A DNA stretch of 17,735 nucleotides from Alphaproteobacteria bacterium UBA3637 (GCA_002373615.1 DFKU01000058.1:1-17735), one strand, 5' to 3'; positions 6,055 through 12,606 are shown, numbered from the stretch's first letter. Numbers and translations are program-made. Notes: generated from the sequence alone by a model not told the origin.

Positions 6055-7158
6055 ATGACAATAAAAATGTTAAAGAAGAATTTAAATTCAACCGTCATTC
6101 CTGCCAAGCGTAGCGCGAGCGGGAATCCAGTGGAATGTAAGGCTTTACATACTGCTGGATGCCCGATCGGGTCGGGCATGACAGAGGAATCTGGACGCTC
6201 TCTGGTTGAAATGCTGGGCGTACTGGCAATCATGGGGATACTCTCTGTTGCTGGAATGTCTGCCTTTAAATCCGCTATGACCAGACACCGGGCAAATGAA
6301 CTACTCAACGAAGCATCCAAACGCGCCACCTTGGCGGCTACTCAGTTTGCCACAGGAAAAGAAATTGCCTCTTTAACCGAATTTTCCCAAAATGATATTG
6401 GCTATACCAAATTCAATACAGAAACAGCCATTGGCGATAATGAAAATCAATTTAAAATTACCCTCACTGCCCCTGATATCGACATTTGTTCTCAAGTTAA
6501 AACCATGATTGGCACAACTTCCCAGATTCGTAAAATCAATACCGATTGTACCGAGATTTCCTTTAACAAAGACCTGTCCACGACCGTTTATCCCAGCGAT
6601 TTTAATGGGGACAAAGAAAGTTGTGAAAAAAATACAGGCCTCAAATACTGTTTGGCTGATAACACTTGTGTTTCGGCAGAGAATGATTGCAAATGTTCTA
6701 GTTACACAACGAACGAATGTGGGGCGGGTTGGTATTGTCGGTTCACAGATAATCCTAATTTAGGCTGTAAGGACGATGGTTTAGGGCATCCAACGACCAC
6801 TGATAATATAATTGTTTGGGGTGTTTGTACCCAAATCACAGGGGGCGAAGAAAAAGATGGACATTGGACAGAGAGTCCGCCAAATATTGATTATTACACT
6901 GCAAACAGTTGGTGTATTAGTAAGGGGAGTTCTGGGTCAATTACCTTTACCACACTACAAAATGCTTATAGCTGTGATAAAACAGATTTTTCCTGCGATT
7001 GGGAAACAATGCAATCAGCAGAATTGACTGGTAATTATTGGAGTTCAGAAATGTTGAATGAATGTAATGCGTGGAATATACGTGTACGACGGGATAGTCG
7101 TTTTACTCATGGTATGAGGTCTAATCATGCTAATGGTATATCGGCCCTTTGTGAATAA
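6055..7158 (+). CDS. Prepilin-like surface protein with a DGR-type variable C-terminus
   Basis: 367 aa. The start is set by AAAGGA just upstream and matches the long paralogue. Residues 1-47 are an unusually long leader, mostly encoded by a palindromic repeat. A type IV prepilin-like site follows: G47|RSLVE with glutamate at +5, then the hydrophobic segment MLGVLAIMGILSVAGMSAF and a helical stem (HRANELLNEASKRA) like that of the paralogue at 9613. Residues 190-240 form a cysteine-rich module. The C-terminus (about 250-367) looks like the C-type-lectin/FISUMP-like domain of DGR targets, including WCISKGSSG, GNYWSSE (326-332) and NAW (338-340), ending in a stretch of NNT codons. Likely a pilus tip or surface-displayed binding protein. 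Its stop abuts the stop of the convergent rsmB-like gene with no gap. No reverse transcriptase is present in the window. Confidence 0.82.
   Translation: MTIKMLKKNLNSTVIPAKRSASGNPVECKALHTAGCPIGSGMTEESGRSLVEMLGVLAIMGILSVAGMSAFKSAMTRHRANELLNEASKRATLAATQFATGKEIASLTEFSQNDIGYTKFNTETAIGDNENQFKITLTAPDIDICSQVKTMIGTTSQIRKINTDCTEISFNKDLSTTVYPSDFNGDKESCEKNTGLKYCLADNTCVSAENDCKCSSYTTNECGAGWYCRFTDNPNLGCKDDGLGHPTTTDNIIVWGVCTQITGGEEKDGHWTESPPNIDYYTANSWCISKGSSGSITFTTLQNAYSCDKTDFSCDWETMQSAELTGNYWSSEMLNECNAWNIRVRRDSRFTHGMRSNHANGISALCE
6094..6182. repeat. Composite palindromic repeat (copy 2), inside a prepilin leader
   Basis: 89 bp bounded by GTCAT and ATGAC. The first hairpin is ATTCCTGC...GCGGGAAT, and the second TGCCCGA/TCGGGCA (6160-6179 region). 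The middle part (CCAGTGGAA...TACATACTGC) matches copy 1 at 15-104, while the second hairpin has a different sequence. It encodes residues about 14-42 of the prepilin-like protein (IPAKRSASGNPVECKALHT and so on), and the frame stays open throughout. Confidence 0.75.
7036..7158 (+). other. Candidate DGR variable region (VR)
   Basis: Covers residues 328 (Y of YWSSE) to the stop. Residues 347-353 (DSRFTHG) and 356-361 (SNHANG) are all encoded by NNT codons with every base used at the first two positions; 13 of 15 codons from 347 to 361 end in T. This is what adenine-specific mutagenesis of AAT codons in a template repeat would leave. CGA and CGG at 345-346 fit mutated AAA/AAG. A low-A, GC-containing tail (ATATCGGCCC, 7138-7147) lies where an initiation-of-mutagenic-homing site would be expected. 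The template repeat and reverse transcriptase are not in this window. Confidence 0.6.
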
Positions 7159-8238
7159 TTACCCCCGTTGCATGACGCACAGGAAAAAGCCATCTGTTCC
7201 TGTGCGGGCGGGGGAATACCGCTTTTGCTTGATGACTTTGAAATTGGGGTACGCGCTTAAAAACTTTTCCACCACTTCTTCATTTTCATCCCGCGTCAGC
7301 GAACAGGTGATATAGCTTAAAAAATGCCCATTTTTCACATACGCTGAGGCACGTTCTAAAATTTCGCCTTGCACTTTGGCAATATGCGCCAACTGTTTTT
7401 CTGTCAAATTCCACCTGAGATTCGGGCTCCTTCGCCAAGTCCCACACCCCGAACAAGGTGCATCCACCACCACATGATCAAACTTTTTATCAGGGCGTTC
7501 TAATTTCAAAACAATCTTGATAATGCTAATGTGTGCCCGTGTTGCGCGCTTGACCAGTTCAAATAACTTCTTGGGTGTAATATCATAGGCCTGAATAAAG
7601 CCCCGATTTTGCATCATTTGCGCAAAAATTAAAGACTTGCCACCGGCCCCTGCACAAAAATCAAAGACACTTTGCTTGGGTTTTACCCCAATATCCAAGG
7701 CCACCAACTGCGCCCCTTCGTCTTGCACCTCAATCAAACCCTGCTTCCATGCCTTTGTATTTTTTAAATTGGCATATTCGGCAAGGCGTATTCCAAAGGG
7801 AGATTTTTCGCAAGGCTCTGCCTGAAGTCCATCGTCCGCCAAAGCTTTTAAGACTTCCTCTCTATCCCCAATTGCCCTTAAAATAATAGGGGGAGTCTCC
7901 ATCAGGGCTGGTAATTCTTTTTCTGCTTCCGGCACATGATCCAAAAACCATTCTGGCACTTCCCATTGAATATACTTTGGGGCCCCCGATACATCAGGAA
8001 TCCCCACCGTAGCAAATTTTTCAATTCTTTCTTGCCAACTGGCATCAGGCCAAGCCCACATCAACCTTGCCTTTGCCCGAATGACACCCCAAACCAAACT
8101 TAAAAATTCTTTCTTTTCATCGCCTTTTAGATACTTATGCGTCGCCAAATAAGTGTTGATCATTTCACCGGCTGGGGCAGGGCGCCGTTCAATTTTTTCC
8201 AATAAATAGGCCGCAGCCTTAACTAAATCTTCTTTCAT
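7159..8238 (-). CDS. RsmB/NOP2-type RNA cytosine-C5 methyltransferase
   Basis: 359 aa. A class I SAM-dependent methyltransferase of the NOL1/NOP2/Sun family, which makes 5-methylcytosine in rRNA or tRNA. Visible motifs are motif I VFDFCAGAGGKSL (SAM binding), AYDITPKK, motif IV VVDAPCSGCGTWRRSPNLRW, and motif VI YITCSLTRDENEE with the catalytic cysteine. The N-terminal third (1-110) is helical and shorter than in E. coli RsmB (about 429 aa), so the NusB-like domain is reduced or divergent. For that reason I do not assign rsmB with certainty. The start overlaps the pth stop by 4 bp (8235-8238), showing operon structure rplY-pth-this gene. The 3' end directly abuts the convergent prepilin gene. 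Confidence 0.87.
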   Translation of the reverse strand: MKEDLVKAAAYLLEKIERRPAPAGEMINTYLATHKYLKGDEKKEFLSLVWGVIRAKARLMWAWPDASWQERIEKFATVGIPDVSGAPKYIQWEVPEWFLDHVPEAEKELPALMETPPIILRAIGDREEVLKALADDGLQAEPCEKSPFGIRLAEYANLKNTKAWKQGLIEVQDEGAQLVALDIGVKPKQSVFDFCAGAGGKSLIFAQMMQNRGFIQAYDITPKKLFELVKRATRAHISIIKIVLKLERPDKKFDHVVVDAPCSGCGTWRRSPNLRWNLTEKQLAHIAKVQGEILERASAYVKNGHFLSYITCSLTRDENEEVVEKFLSAYPNFKVIKQKRYSPARTGTDGFFLCVMQRG

Positions 8239-8786
8239 TTGATTTTATTCAAAAAGCCATTGATATCGGCCCTTAATAAATAGGAAATGTTGTTCGCAAT
8301 CTGGACAAATTCAGCTTCTAAAATGTCAAAGTCCTCTTTGCTTGGCTTTCCTAAAACATAGTCAGCAGTCGGGATTTGCTTATTATTATCCACACCCACG
8401 CGCACACGCATATAATCAATCCCAATATGGCTATCAATACTTTTTAAACCGTTATGCCCCGCAGGACTTCCCCCCACTTTGACCTTAATTTTTCCGACAG
8501 GCAAATCCAGCTCGTCATGAATCACAATCACATCTTGGGCGGTCAGTTTATAAAAATGTGTGGCCTCTTGTACCGCTTCTCCCGATAAATTCATATAGGT
8601 TTCAGGCTTTAAAATAACGACCTTTTCCCCATCAATTTCGCCCGAACAGACTTGCCCTTTAAATCCTTTTTTCCATGGACTAAAAGAAAAGCGGCGGACA
8701 ATTTCGTCCACCGCCATAAAGCCCATATTGTGGCGGGTCAGGGCATACTCTTTTCCAGGATTGCCAAGCCCAACCAACAATCGCAT
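8235..8786 (-). CDS. pth: Peptidyl-tRNA hydrolase
   Basis: 183 aa, normal length. It releases tRNA from peptidyl-tRNAs that fall off the ribosome. Signatures are LLVGLGNPGKEYALTRHNMG with catalytic H20, KPETYMNLSGEAV, and IHDELDLPVGKIKVK followed by GSPAGHNGLKSI. Its ATG shares the last base of the rplY stop (TAATG at 8786), and its own stop overlaps the methyltransferase start by 4 bp, so all three genes should be translated from one message. The rplY-pth order is common in proteobacteria. Confidence 0.97.
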   Translation of the reverse strand: MRLLVGLGNPGKEYALTRHNMGFMAVDEIVRRFSFSPWKKGFKGQVCSGEIDGEKVVILKPETYMNLSGEAVQEATHFYKLTAQDVIVIHDELDLPVGKIKVKVGGSPAGHNGLKSIDSHIGIDYMRVRVGVDNNKQIPTADYVLGKPSKEDFDILEAEFVQIANNISYLLRADINGFLNKIK

Positions 8787-9466
8787 TATTTTTTCTCCTC
8801 AGCCTTGGCTTCTTCAGCTTTTGCATCAGCTGCAGGGGCAGCTTCAGCAGTCGCAGCAGTTGCTGTAGCAGCAGCGGCGGGACGTGTGTCAACCACATCT
8901 TCTTGCGGTGTCACGATGGTCACAACCACGAAGTCTTCATGGGCGGCCAATTTCACACCATCAGCCAATTTGATTTCGCTGGCAGAAACAGAAGTTCCGA
9001 TTTCGGCCTTGGATAAGTCAATGGTAAAGTTTTCAGGAATGTTGTCAGCCTTACATTTGACTTCAATGGTACGGTGAATCACGTTCAACACACCACCTTT
9101 TTTCAGGCCAGGAGCGACATCGGTACCCACAAATTGCAAAGGAATATCCAATGTAAGGATAGAGTTCTTGGAAATACGCAAGAAGTCTGCATGAATAGGA
9201 CGATTGGAAACGGGGTGCTTTTGAATATCTTGGCACAACACCAAGTGCTTGTCTTTCCCGTCCACGTTAATTTCATATTGACGTGTCCAAATTCCTTTTT
9301 TGGCCATTTCGGCGACTAAAAACTTTTCTTCGATAGAAATCATTTCAGGAGCCAATTTGTCCCCATAAACGACTGCTGGGACGAAACCACTCCGACGTAC
9401 TGCCCGAGAGGCCCCCTTACCAGCTTTTTCCCGCTTTGTAGCGGATAATTGTACAGCTTGAATCAT
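8786..9466 (-). CDS. rplY: 50S ribosomal protein L25, long (TL5/Ctc) form
   Basis: 226 aa. L25 binds 5S rRNA in the large subunit central protuberance. The N-terminal L25 domain spans about 1-95 (GASRAVRRSGFVPAVVYG and LVLCQDIQKHPVSNRPIHADFL in that region). The C-terminal TL5-type beta domain covers about 98-187 (VGTDVAPGLKKGGVLN). An Ala- and Glu/Lys-rich low-complexity tail (about 195-226) is typical of the alphaproteobacterial long form, compared with 94 aa in E. coli. It is the first gene of a tight three-gene operon. A ribosome site AAGGA lies before the ATG, and a good promoter sits about 85 bp upstream. Confidence 0.96.
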   Translation of the reverse strand: MIQAVQLSATKREKAGKGASRAVRRSGFVPAVVYGDKLAPEMISIEEKFLVAEMAKKGIWTRQYEINVDGKDKHLVLCQDIQKHPVSNRPIHADFLRISKNSILTLDIPLQFVGTDVAPGLKKGGVLNVIHRTIEVKCKADNIPENFTIDLSKAEIGTSVSASEIKLADGVKLAAHEDFVVVTIVTPQEDVVDTRPAAAATATAATAEAAPAADAKAEEAKAEEKK

Positions 9467-9542
9467 AATATTTTCCTTATAAAAATTGTTAAAGAACTAT
9501 CCCCTCCAGGGGTGGAATAATTCCTGCCGAACCTCGCTCGGC
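9467..9542 (-). promoter_or_regulatory. rplY 5' untranslated region with small hairpins
   Basis: Between the predicted start of transcription near 9542 and rplY. On the minus strand it holds GCCGA...TCGGC and CCCC TGGA GGGG hairpins. It could be an autoregulatory site, since some ribosomal proteins bind their own messages, but nothing in it matches a site I know. Confidence 0.3.
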
Positions 9543-9548
9543 TTTTCT

Positions 9549-9577
9549 ATTATACCCGATTTTTTTTCAAAAAGCAA
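9549..9577 (-). promoter_or_regulatory. Promoter of the rplY-pth-rsmB-like operon
   Basis: TTGCTT (9572-9577), a 17-bp spacer and a perfect TATAAT (9549-9554) on the minus strand. It begins only a few bases past the terminator of the preceding gene. Confidence 0.75.
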
Positions 9578-9578
9578 C

Positions 9579-9609
9579 AAAAAAATCCCCGCCTTTTTCA
9601 GCGGGGATT
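9579..9609 (-). terminator. Terminator of the long prepilin-like gene
   Basis: Stem AATCCCCGC (9584-9592) with GCGGGGATT (9601-9609). Read on the minus strand it is followed by a T tract, 3 bp after the stop codon of the 9613-11511 gene. It separates that gene from the rplY operon. Confidence 0.85.
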
Positions 9610-9612
9610 GTT

Positions 9613-11511
9613 TTAATAACGACACAGATCTCGATCATCACCATCAATAGGACCAAAAGTTCGGATGTGGACACTACTATCTATTTCATGGTCTGAGGTA
9701 CATTTTTGACAGTCAGACTCTGTTGAGACAACGAAAAACCATCCTTCCATTTGTGAATTTATATCCACCATAACCCCACTTTCTGAGGGGTATTCTTCTG
9801 CATTACAACTGACACAGCGACCATTGGCTGAAAAATATCCTGTTGGACAAGAATTAAGGCTACATGCCCCGTTGTTATAGGTTCTCTGAAAAGGTGTATT
9901 TTTACAACCCGCCGTACAACCATCTTCATTTGTACTATAATAGGTTCCTAAGCGTTGGCAATCATATGCATAATAACCGTCATCCGCAAGGAAAATCCCC
10001 TCTACAGTTCTTCCTGCTGGAATACAGTACACAGAATCCTCTCCTCCAACAACAGCAACCACTCTTCCGCAAGCTATACACTGATTGTGGAATTCCTCTG
10101 AAGCATATATCCATACAAGATTTGGGTCATCACAAGAATAGTATTTATGACATGTTGCCCCTTCTACACTTGAATCAACCTTATATTGACCATTGGTATA
10201 ATAATCACAAAATTCTTCCGGCTTTGTAGAAGAACATTTCCCGTTTTGACATTTCCCAGGCAAGGTAACATCAGTAAAGTTATTCATGTTGGAATAATTT
10301 TGCAGTAAAGTTTCACCTTCCAAATAATAACAAGAGGTGTCATCAGGAGCATTGGTTAAAGACCCATCTGTTGAATCACAACTGGTGCATTGCGCCACAT
10401 TGATTTGGTCAATCAAACCAACTCCTTTTGAAAGATCATTATTTCCCAGTGCTTCTTGTAATTGACCCATTAAATTTTGTAGTCCTCCTTCCCCATAAAC
10501 GTCATAAAGACCATCTTCACCCGCAGCCTGACAACATGTTCCCGTCATAGAACACGGCACAGGTAAACAAGATTTTTCTGTCTCCGATGGGGCGTATTTC
10601 ATATTATCTAAACACATATTTTGAATATTTGTTGTGCCACATCCTGTGGTTCCTGTGGGGGCATAGGGTAGACATTGTCCATCATTGGTCCCTTGAAAAT
10701 TACAACTGGCCCCTTCCAGTTTATAATCAACCACATATTGACCTTGGATGGATTGACATGTCTGACAAGAATTTAATGTAACTGTTTTACAACAATCCGT
10801 CACATTGGAACAAACCCCATTGGATGAACCACCGGTTGAGGCATAGCACCACGTTTTTCCGGCCTCTTGGCAATCCTGTGGATTATCAATACTGGTGTCG
10901 ATTAAGGATTCTACTTGGACCGCAGACGTGGATAGATCTTTATTAAAGACCAAGGAAATCGTTTCCGCACCACAATTTTCGGGAATCTCGCGCACAACTG
11001 TGCTAGACCCAATGGTATTTTTCATTTGCTGACATACATCCTCATCCACATTTTTAATTTGAATGGCAAAAGTATTTCCCGATACATCCACCGCTTCCTC
11101 ATCTGCAAAGGTACCACCCGCCACAGAACTATGCCCTGAAAATTCCGCCAAAGAAACAGTTTGTTGTCCTGTTAGGGCTCGTGTTGCCAACACAACCGCT
11201 CGCTTACTGGCCTCGTTCAACAATTCATTGGCGCGGTATTTATTCATAGCATTTTTGTATCCCGCAATGCCCGCCACAGATAAAATCCCCATCACTGCCA
11301 ATACGCCCAGCATTTCCACCATACTGCGCCCATACTCCTGTGTCATTGCGAACGCATGTGAAGCAATCTCACCAGATTGCCACGTCGCCGAATGCTCCTC
11401 GCAATGACAAATGGGGGTGGAATGGCCACATTCCACTGTCATCCTTGGGGCAGCGTCAGCTGAACCCGAGGATCCGGCAGTTTTTAATTCCTTATTAAAT
11501 AATTTGTTCAT
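9613..11511 (-). CDS. Long cysteine-rich prepilin-like surface protein
   Basis: 632 aa from the ATG at 11511. An upstream in-frame ATG at 11526 lies within the ribosome site (GAAAGGATGG), so it is not chosen. Residues 1-61 are a very long leader peptide built from three palindromic DNA repeats. The prepilin-like site is G61|RSMVE with glutamate at +5, followed by the hydrophobic helix MLGVLAVMGILSVAGIAGY and NKYRANELLNEASKRA. The remainder is rich in paired cysteines with internal repeats: GQYVVDYKLEGASC and GQYKVDSSVEGATC recur in related units. It is much longer than ordinary major pilins (about 150 aa), which suggests a tip adhesin or a non-pilin surface protein displayed by a pilus-like machine. 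It has a shared promoter, a structured leader and its own terminator, so it is a single-gene unit. No export or assembly genes are adjacent. Confidence 0.8.
   Translation of the reverse strand: MNKLFNKELKTAGSSGSADAAPRMTVECGHSTPICHCEEHSATWQSGEIASHAFAMTQEYGRSMVEMLGVLAVMGILSVAGIAGYKNAMNKYRANELLNEASKRAVVLATRALTGQQTVSLAEFSGHSSVAGGTFADEEAVDVSGNTFAIQIKNVDEDVCQQMKNTIGSSTVVREIPENCGAETISLVFNKDLSTSAVQVESLIDTSIDNPQDCQEAGKTWCYASTGGSSNGVCSNVTDCCKTVTLNSCQTCQSIQGQYVVDYKLEGASCNFQGTNDGQCLPYAPTGTTGCGTTNIQNMCLDNMKYAPSETEKSCLPVPCSMTGTCCQAAGEDGLYDVYGEGGLQNLMGQLQEALGNNDLSKGVGLIDQINVAQCTSCDSTDGSLTNAPDDTSCYYLEGETLLQNYSNMNNFTDVTLPGKCQNGKCSSTKPEEFCDYYTNGQYKVDSSVEGATCHKYYSCDDPNLVWIYASEEFHNQCIACGRVVAVVGGEDSVYCIPAGRTVEGIFLADDGYYAYDCQRLGTYYSTNEDGCTAGCKNTPFQRTYNNGACSLNSCPTGYFSANGRCVSCNAEEYPSESGVMVDINSQMEGWFFVVSTESDCQKCTSDHEIDSSVHIRTFGPIDGDDRDLCRY
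11341..11409. repeat. Palindromic repeat TGTCATTGCGA...TCGCAATGACA in the leader of the long prepilin gene
   Basis: 69 bp with perfect 11-bp terminal inverted repeats and an inner perfect stem (GCAATCT...AGATTGC). It belongs to the type of GTCATTGCGAGGAGC...CGCAATGAC element scattered through many proteobacterial genomes. Its length is a multiple of three, so it preserves the frame, and it encodes residues CHCEEHSATWQSGEIASH and following. Confidence 0.85.
11417..11436. repeat. Perfect 8-bp inverted repeat
   Basis: GTGGAATG, a 4-bp loop, then CATTCCAC. It lies directly between the two other palindromic modules in the same leader peptide. GTGGAATG also occurs in the middle of the repeat at 6094-6182, so it may be a deleted remnant of that spacer. 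Confidence 0.7.
11437..11478. repeat. 42-bp exact repeat of positions 14-55
   Basis: Identical over 42 of 42 bases and in the same orientation as 14-55. It corresponds to the second hairpin of the composite repeat (ATCCTCGGG...CCCCAAGGAT on the minus strand); the first half is missing here. It encodes GSSGSADAAPRMT in both proteins, so the same frame is used. Confidence 0.9.
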
Positions 11512-11538
11512 TTTCCATCCTTTCATTTTTTATCGAAC

Positions 11539-11563
11539 AAAAAAATTTCCACTAAGTTAGTGG
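11539..11563 (-). terminator. Attenuator-like terminator in leader C
   Basis: Stem-loop of CCACTAACTTAGTGG (11549-11563), followed on the minus strand by AAA and seven T (11539-11545). It lies 28 bp before the start codon of the long prepilin gene. Confidence 0.55.
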
Positions 11564-11692
11564 ACGGATGCTAACAAAACTGCTAATTACAGTACCACTT
11601 ATTCAATTTATTCGGCGGTCACCCGCCCGATTTTTCGGACGGATTAATTAGCGGATTTGTTAGTTCCGACTTTGCGGGCAATGCCACAAAGT
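11539..11692 (-). promoter_or_regulatory. Structured 5' leader RNA, copy C
   Basis: On the minus strand: 5' hairpin ACTTTGTGG/CCCGCAAAGT (to 11692); CGGA/TCCG hairpin (11652-11668) with loop CTAACAAA, able to pair with TTTGTTAG (11571-11578). A helix GCTAATTA/TAATTAGC pairs 11645-11652 with 11582-11589 and encloses a CCGTCCGA/TCGGGCGG hairpin, GGGTG (11620-11624) and an ACCGC/GTGGT hairpin with loop CGAATAAATTGAATAA. GGGTG can pair with CATCC (11566-11570) outside the helix. The UCCGUC box and terminator follow. Compared with copy B, GGAUG/CGUCC becomes GGGUG/CAUCC and CUGAAAAA/UUUUUCAG becomes CUAACAAA/UUUGUUAG, so pairing is kept while sequence changes. Confidence 0.75.
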
Positions 11693-11698
11693 TATTTC

Positions 11699-11727
11699 AC
11701 CCTAAATCTTTTTTGATGAAATGTCAA
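11699..11727 (-). promoter_or_regulatory. Promoter of the long prepilin-like gene
   Basis: A perfect TTGACA (11722-11727), a 17-bp spacer and TAGGGT (11699-11704) on the minus strand. The implied start near 11692 is the first base of the 5' hairpin of leader C. The module extends to 11745 and is shared with the other complete prepilin gene. Confidence 0.7.
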
Positions 11728-11742
11728 CCTTTAAAAGAGGAC

Positions 11743-11770
11743 TTGCAAAAAAAAATTATAAAACTATCTA
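11743..11770 (+). promoter_or_regulatory. Predicted sodB promoter
   Basis: TTGCAA (11743-11748), a 16-bp spacer and TATCTA (11765-11770), ending 19 bp before the start codon. Its -35 overlaps the end of the conserved block (11719-11745) that holds the -35 of the divergent prepilin gene. Confidence 0.5.
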
Positions 11771-11789
11771 AAGTTTCAGGAGGACTAAC

Positions 11790-12395
11790 ATGATTACATT
11801 ACCACAATTACCCTTTGCATTTGATGCGTTACAACCCATTATCTCAGAAAAAACTTTGCGTTTTCACTATGAAAAACATCATGCCGGTTATGTTAATACC
11901 ACAAACACCCTAATCAAAGGAACAGACCTTGAAAACAAAACATTGGAGCAAATTATTTTAACGGCTGCCAGCGATACAGTTTATACAAAACTTTTTAATA
12001 ATGCGGCTCAAAGTTGGAATCACACTTTTTATTGGAATTCTTTGACTCCGGAGCCCCAAAAACACCAAATTTCGCCTGAATTTCTTGCACAAATCAATAA
12101 AGATTTTGGTAATATTGAAGAACTTCAAAATCTTTTGATAGAGCAAGGGCTTAATCAATTTGCCTCAGGTTGGGTGTGGCTGGTTTTAAATAATGGAAGT
12201 TTGCAGGTTGTGACAACCTCTAATGCTGATACGCCCTTGACTAAGCCTAATTTAAAGCCTCTTTTATGTGTGGATGTGTGGGAACATGCTTATTATTTAG
12301 ACTATCAAAACCTGCGTAAAGATTATTTAACAGGTGTCGTTAAAAATCTTCTTAACTGGGAGTTTGCGGCGAATAACCTGGAACAAATAACTTGA
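11790..12395 (+). CDS. sodB: Superoxide dismutase, iron type
   Basis: 201 aa, normal length; no signal peptide, so cytoplasmic. It converts superoxide to O2 and H2O2. Metal ligands are H26 (FHYEKHH), H78 (WNHTFYW), D162 and H166 (VDVWEHAYY). Q74 in NNAAQSWNH is at the position that separates Fe-type from Mn-type enzymes, which usually have glycine there, so iron is the likely metal, though cambialistic use cannot be excluded. ASGWVWLV and NWEFAANNL complete the family pattern. AGGAGG precedes the ATG. It is divergent from the long prepilin gene, and its stop overlaps the promoter of the next small gene. Confidence 0.96.
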   Translation: MITLPQLPFAFDALQPIISEKTLRFHYEKHHAGYVNTTNTLIKGTDLENKTLEQIILTAASDTVYTKLFNNAAQSWNHTFYWNSLTPEPQKHQISPEFLAQINKDFGNIEELQNLLIEQGLNQFASGWVWLVLNNGSLQVVTTSNADTPLTKPNLKPLLCVDVWEHAYYLDYQNLRKDYLTGVVKNLLNWEFAANNLEQIT

Positions 12396-12420
12396 CGAAA
12401 ATTATTTTTTGTGGTAAAAT
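12392..12420 (+). promoter_or_regulatory. Promoter of the 52-aa small gene
   Basis: TTGACG (12392-12397), a 17-bp spacer and TAAAAT (12415-12420). It is close to consensus and starts within the last codons of sodB, so the small gene is probably transcribed independently. Confidence 0.7.
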
Positions 12421-12447
12421 CTCCCTTGGTAAAATGAAAGGGATAAA

Positions 12448-12606
12448 ATGGAAAATTTAAAACAAGAAAAAAATATCCGTGTCCAACAGTGCGGATTATA
12501 TAAAGAAGATGTCGAAAAGATGGGATTTGAAGTAAAAAAAGTTTCTACTAAAAAATCAAAATTTTCCTCTTTTAAACAGATGTTTTCAAGACAAAAAACA
12601 AAATAA
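12448..12606 (+). CDS. Small basic protein of unknown function (52 aa)
   Basis: Begins MENLKQEKNIRVQQCGLYKE and ends with a lysine-rich tail (SFKQMFSRQKTK). It is strongly basic, has one cysteine (C15), no signal peptide and no membrane segment. Support for a real gene: AAAGGG ribosome site 6 bp before the ATG, a near-consensus promoter 28 bp upstream, and a terminator immediately after the stop. I do not recognise it. The composition would suit binding to nucleic acid or the ribosome, or a small regulatory partner protein. It is too short for many automated gene callers. Confidence 0.7.
   Translation: MENLKQEKNIRVQQCGLYKEDVEKMGFEVKKVSTKKSKFSSFKQMFSRQKTK

Noticed and set aside
6036..6329. 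Minus-strand open frame opposite the prepilin leader.
   Set aside because: Produced by the symmetry of the palindromic repeat; no start signal and it ends in the leader RNA.
8652..9077. 141-codon alanine-rich open frame on the plus strand.
   Set aside because: It is the shadow of the low-complexity tail of rplY on the other strand.
9613..9720. The C-terminus of the long prepilin protein also has many NNT codons, so it could be a second DGR variable region.
   Set aside because: The NNT codons are broken by ATC, CGA, CTG and GTC and there is no YWSS/NAW context. The density is not clearly above that of other AT-rich genes here.
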